From NCBI GenBank assembly GCA_012031955.1, contig JAAURZ010000125.1, positions 1 through 6,865 of the forward strand: a stretch of DNA of 6,865 nucleotides. Reading direction: 5' to 3'. Below the pieces are notes generated by a model that was given only the letters and a program-made list of their open reading frames with translations, did not search any database and was not told where the DNA came from. The position numbers were made by a program, and so were the translations under genes. Positions within the stretch are counted from its first letter, which is position 1, and the number at the start of each line of letters is the position of its first letter. Shown piece by piece: positions 5,996-6,865 of the stretch. This DNA comes from Bacteroidia bacterium (GTDB lineage Bacteria > Bacteroidota > Bacteroidia > Cytophagales > Cyclobacteriaceae).

Positions 5996-6433
5996 ATGAA
6001 AAGAATTATTTCGAAAATAATGATGGCTGCCAGCGTGGTACTGCTGTTATCGTGCGGCGACGACAATGAGACAAGTCAGCGCGATCGCGACATCGCGAGC
6101 ATCGCCGCGAATGCCTGGGGCGATCCGGTAGTCGACAGTTCAGACGGCGACTTGTCGGAAGACTATGCCGACTTCGTGATGGTGTTCACAAAATCGCAAG
6201 CCAACGGCTTTGAAGGATCCTTTGTGATATCAAACGGTAGTTATGGATTTACTGAAACGTCGGGGCATTGGACGCTGACTGACGACCTGAACAAAATGGT
6301 ATTTGATTCCGGCAAGGAGATGGACTATGATTTGATCGACGGCCATCTCATCCTGCATTTCGAGGTAGCCGACCCGGGCGGGCGCATCGATGGACTTAGC
6401 GGCCAGTTTACATTTGAGTTGAAACCTATATAA
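5996..6433 (+). CDS. Small lipoprotein with lipocalin-like beta-rich body
   Basis: 145 residues, complete. Residues 1-19 form a lipoprotein signal peptide: basic start (KRIISK), hydrophobic core (MMAASVVLLL) and lipobox LLLSC with Cys20 as the lipidated residue. Cys20 is followed by GDDNE; acidic residues there resemble the lipoprotein export signal that sends Bacteroidota lipoproteins to the cell surface. The rest is soluble and beta-rich. The part from about residue 60 (FVMVFTKS, GSFVIS, GHWTLTDDLNKMVFDSGKEMDY, GHLILHFEV, GQFTFELKPI) resembles lipocalin-like lipoproteins of the phylum, in which a W-x-L strand, a D-G/S-G-K turn and an L-x-L-x-F strand alternate. No catalytic residues are evident and the ligand is unknown. 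The ATG at 5996 is chosen because it gives the complete signal peptide. No Shine-Dalgarno is seen, only an A/T-rich leader, usual for this phylum. The gene stands alone after a terminator. Confidence 0.85.
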   Translation: MKRIISKIMMAASVVLLLSCGDDNETSQRDRDIASIAANAWGDPVVDSSDGDLSEDYADFVMVFTKSQANGFEGSFVISNGSYGFTETSGHWTLTDDLNKMVFDSGKEMDYDLIDGHLILHFEVADPGGRIDGLSGQFTFELKPI

Positions 6434-6865
6434 CCAGGCATTTTACAAGCAACTGTTTGCCGAAGTGCCGCTGCGTTGAGCGGCAGCACTTCGCGCAAAG
6501 TTGCCCGACGACGCACGCGAGATCATCAACCTTGTGGACCGGTCGTCTACGGAGGTCGATGTGATGGTCAAGGAAATCAACAGGCGCATACTCGCCGACT
6601 CGGTCAACTGATTTTTTTTCAAGGTATACAAACTCGAGCGCTTGTTTTGGAACACCCCAACGTTCGTCGGGCACAACAAATGGTGCTTTCTTTCCGGTAA
6701 GTGCGTAGCCATGCCGGAGGTACCAGGCGATGAGGTTTTCGCGTACCGAGATCACGGTCATGAAAATGGCGTTGCATCCCAGCCGCGTCGCGTAAGCCTC
6801 CGCTTCTGCCAGCAGCTTCTTGCCGATGCCCTGGCCCTGCGTGCGAGGCGCCACGCTCAGCATGC
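6426..6865 (-). CDS. GNAT family N-acetyltransferase, C-terminal part (5' end outside window)
   Basis: The minus-strand frame enters at the right edge. SVAPRTQGQGIGKKLL is GNAT motif A, where R-x-x-G-x-G binds the acetyl-CoA pyrophosphate. ENLIAWYLRHGYALTG follows as motif B, with the usual N-x-x-A-x-x-x-Y-x-x-x-G-Y pattern. The protein ends in VPDERWGVPKQ and LEFVYLEK, a typical last strand of this subfamily. These enzymes transfer an acetyl group from acetyl-CoA to an amine; the substrate cannot be read from the sequence. The N-terminal half, about 70 residues, is beyond position 6865, and the ATG at 6861-6863 is internal to the domain. As written the frame runs on to TAG 6426-6428, but after the A8 run (T8 on the plus strand, 6612-6619) it no longer looks like GNAT. 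One extra A there would end the protein at 6604-6606 with KKIS. Convergent with the lipoprotein gene. Confidence 0.8.
   Translation of the reverse strand, partial: MLSVAPRTQGQGIGKKLLAEAEAYATRLGCNAIFMTVISVRENLIAWYLRHGYALTGKKAPFVVPDERWGVPKQALEFVYLEKKSVDRVGEYAPVDFLDHHIDLRRRPVHKVDDLACVVGQLCAKCCRSTQRHFGKQLLVKCLVI
6432..6611 (+). pseudogene. Coding-like remnant with an in-frame stop, unknown function
   Basis: Read on the plus strand in the frame of position 6432, the segment gives NQAFYKQLFAEVPLR, a TGA stop at 6477-6479, then AALRAKLPDDAREI, INLVDRSSTEVDVM and VKEINRRILADSVN before TGA 6609-6611. Both parts have the G/C-rich third positions and purine-rich first positions of real genes here, and the second predicts as amphipathic helix. 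There is no plausible start codon: the first ATG leaves only 15 codons. I do not recognise the family. It may be the 3' end of a decayed or rearranged gene. Alternatively it may be a live gene whose 5' part is lost through further one-base errors in this sequence. Confidence 0.35.
6461..6493. other. Bulged stem-loop downstream of the lipoprotein gene
   Basis: The arm CGAAGTGCCGCT (6461-6472) pairs with AGCGG (6479-6483) and CACTTCG (6487-6493), giving 12 base pairs with a 3-base bulge (6484-6486) and a 6-base loop GCGTTG. It starts 28 bases after the lipoprotein stop. It lacks a T tract, so it is not a standard intrinsic terminator; it could stabilise the 3' end of the transcript or mark the end of one of the two convergent genes. 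Confidence 0.5.

Noticed and set aside
6080..6089. Ten-base palindrome CGCGATCGCG
   Set aside because: It lies inside the lipoprotein coding sequence in a G+C-rich run of Arg, Asp and Ile codons; coding constraint explains it and no second copy is seen.
6461..6493. TGA in a stem-loop as a possible selenocysteine site
   Set aside because: A bacterial SECIS element lies just downstream of the UGA, while here the UGA spans the loop and the start of the right arm. The surrounding frame also has no start codon, and no selenoprotein family is recognisable.

Overview
The window reads as chromosomal DNA of a member of the Bacteroidota, most likely Cytophagales. The evidence is a C-terminal type IX secretion (T9SS) type A sorting domain, a lipoprotein signal peptide whose Cys is followed by acidic residues, and an A/T-rich start context without a Shine-Dalgarno motif. 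Base composition is moderate, roughly half G+C by eye. No RNA gene, mobile element or CRISPR array was seen.

Positions 1-5803 (plus strand) are the C-terminal part of one very large secreted protein, about 1,935 residues within the window, whose N-terminus lies upstream. As written, the frame is broken at about 92-97, 364-378, 3197-3199 and 5795-5797. Each break falls in or beside a short homopolymer and is repaired by a one-base change, and protein-like sequence continues across every junction. The last repair also converts an atypical end (FKS) into the canonical T9SS tail FKIIKK. I therefore read the four fragments as one gene damaged by single-base errors, probably sequencing or assembly errors. 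Domain order: end of a fibronectin III domain; four copies of a beta-sandwich unit, each interrupted by a large insert of type A, B, B, A in that order; an ASH/choice-of-anchor-D-like domain after each of the first three copies; two cadherin-like domains; the sorting domain. No catalytic domain is in the window. This tail resembles those of large secreted subtilisin-like proteases of Cytophagales, but that is inference.

A strong intrinsic terminator (5818-5850) follows. The spacer 5851-5995 holds a perfect 12-bp palindrome but no gene or promoter I can support. A small lipoprotein with a lipocalin-like beta-rich body lies at 5996-6433. Positions 6434-6611 hold a bulged hairpin and a plus-strand stretch that looks like coding sequence but has no start and carries an in-frame stop, probably a gene remnant. 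The right end, on the minus strand, is the C-terminal part of a GNAT acetyltransferase that runs out of the window; its stop was probably lost to a one-base error in an A8 run.

The three genes show no shared pathway. Two encode envelope or surface proteins and the third a cytoplasmic enzyme. I found no new defence or mobile system. The most notable points are the nested A-B-B-A repeat architecture and the consistent homopolymer indels.
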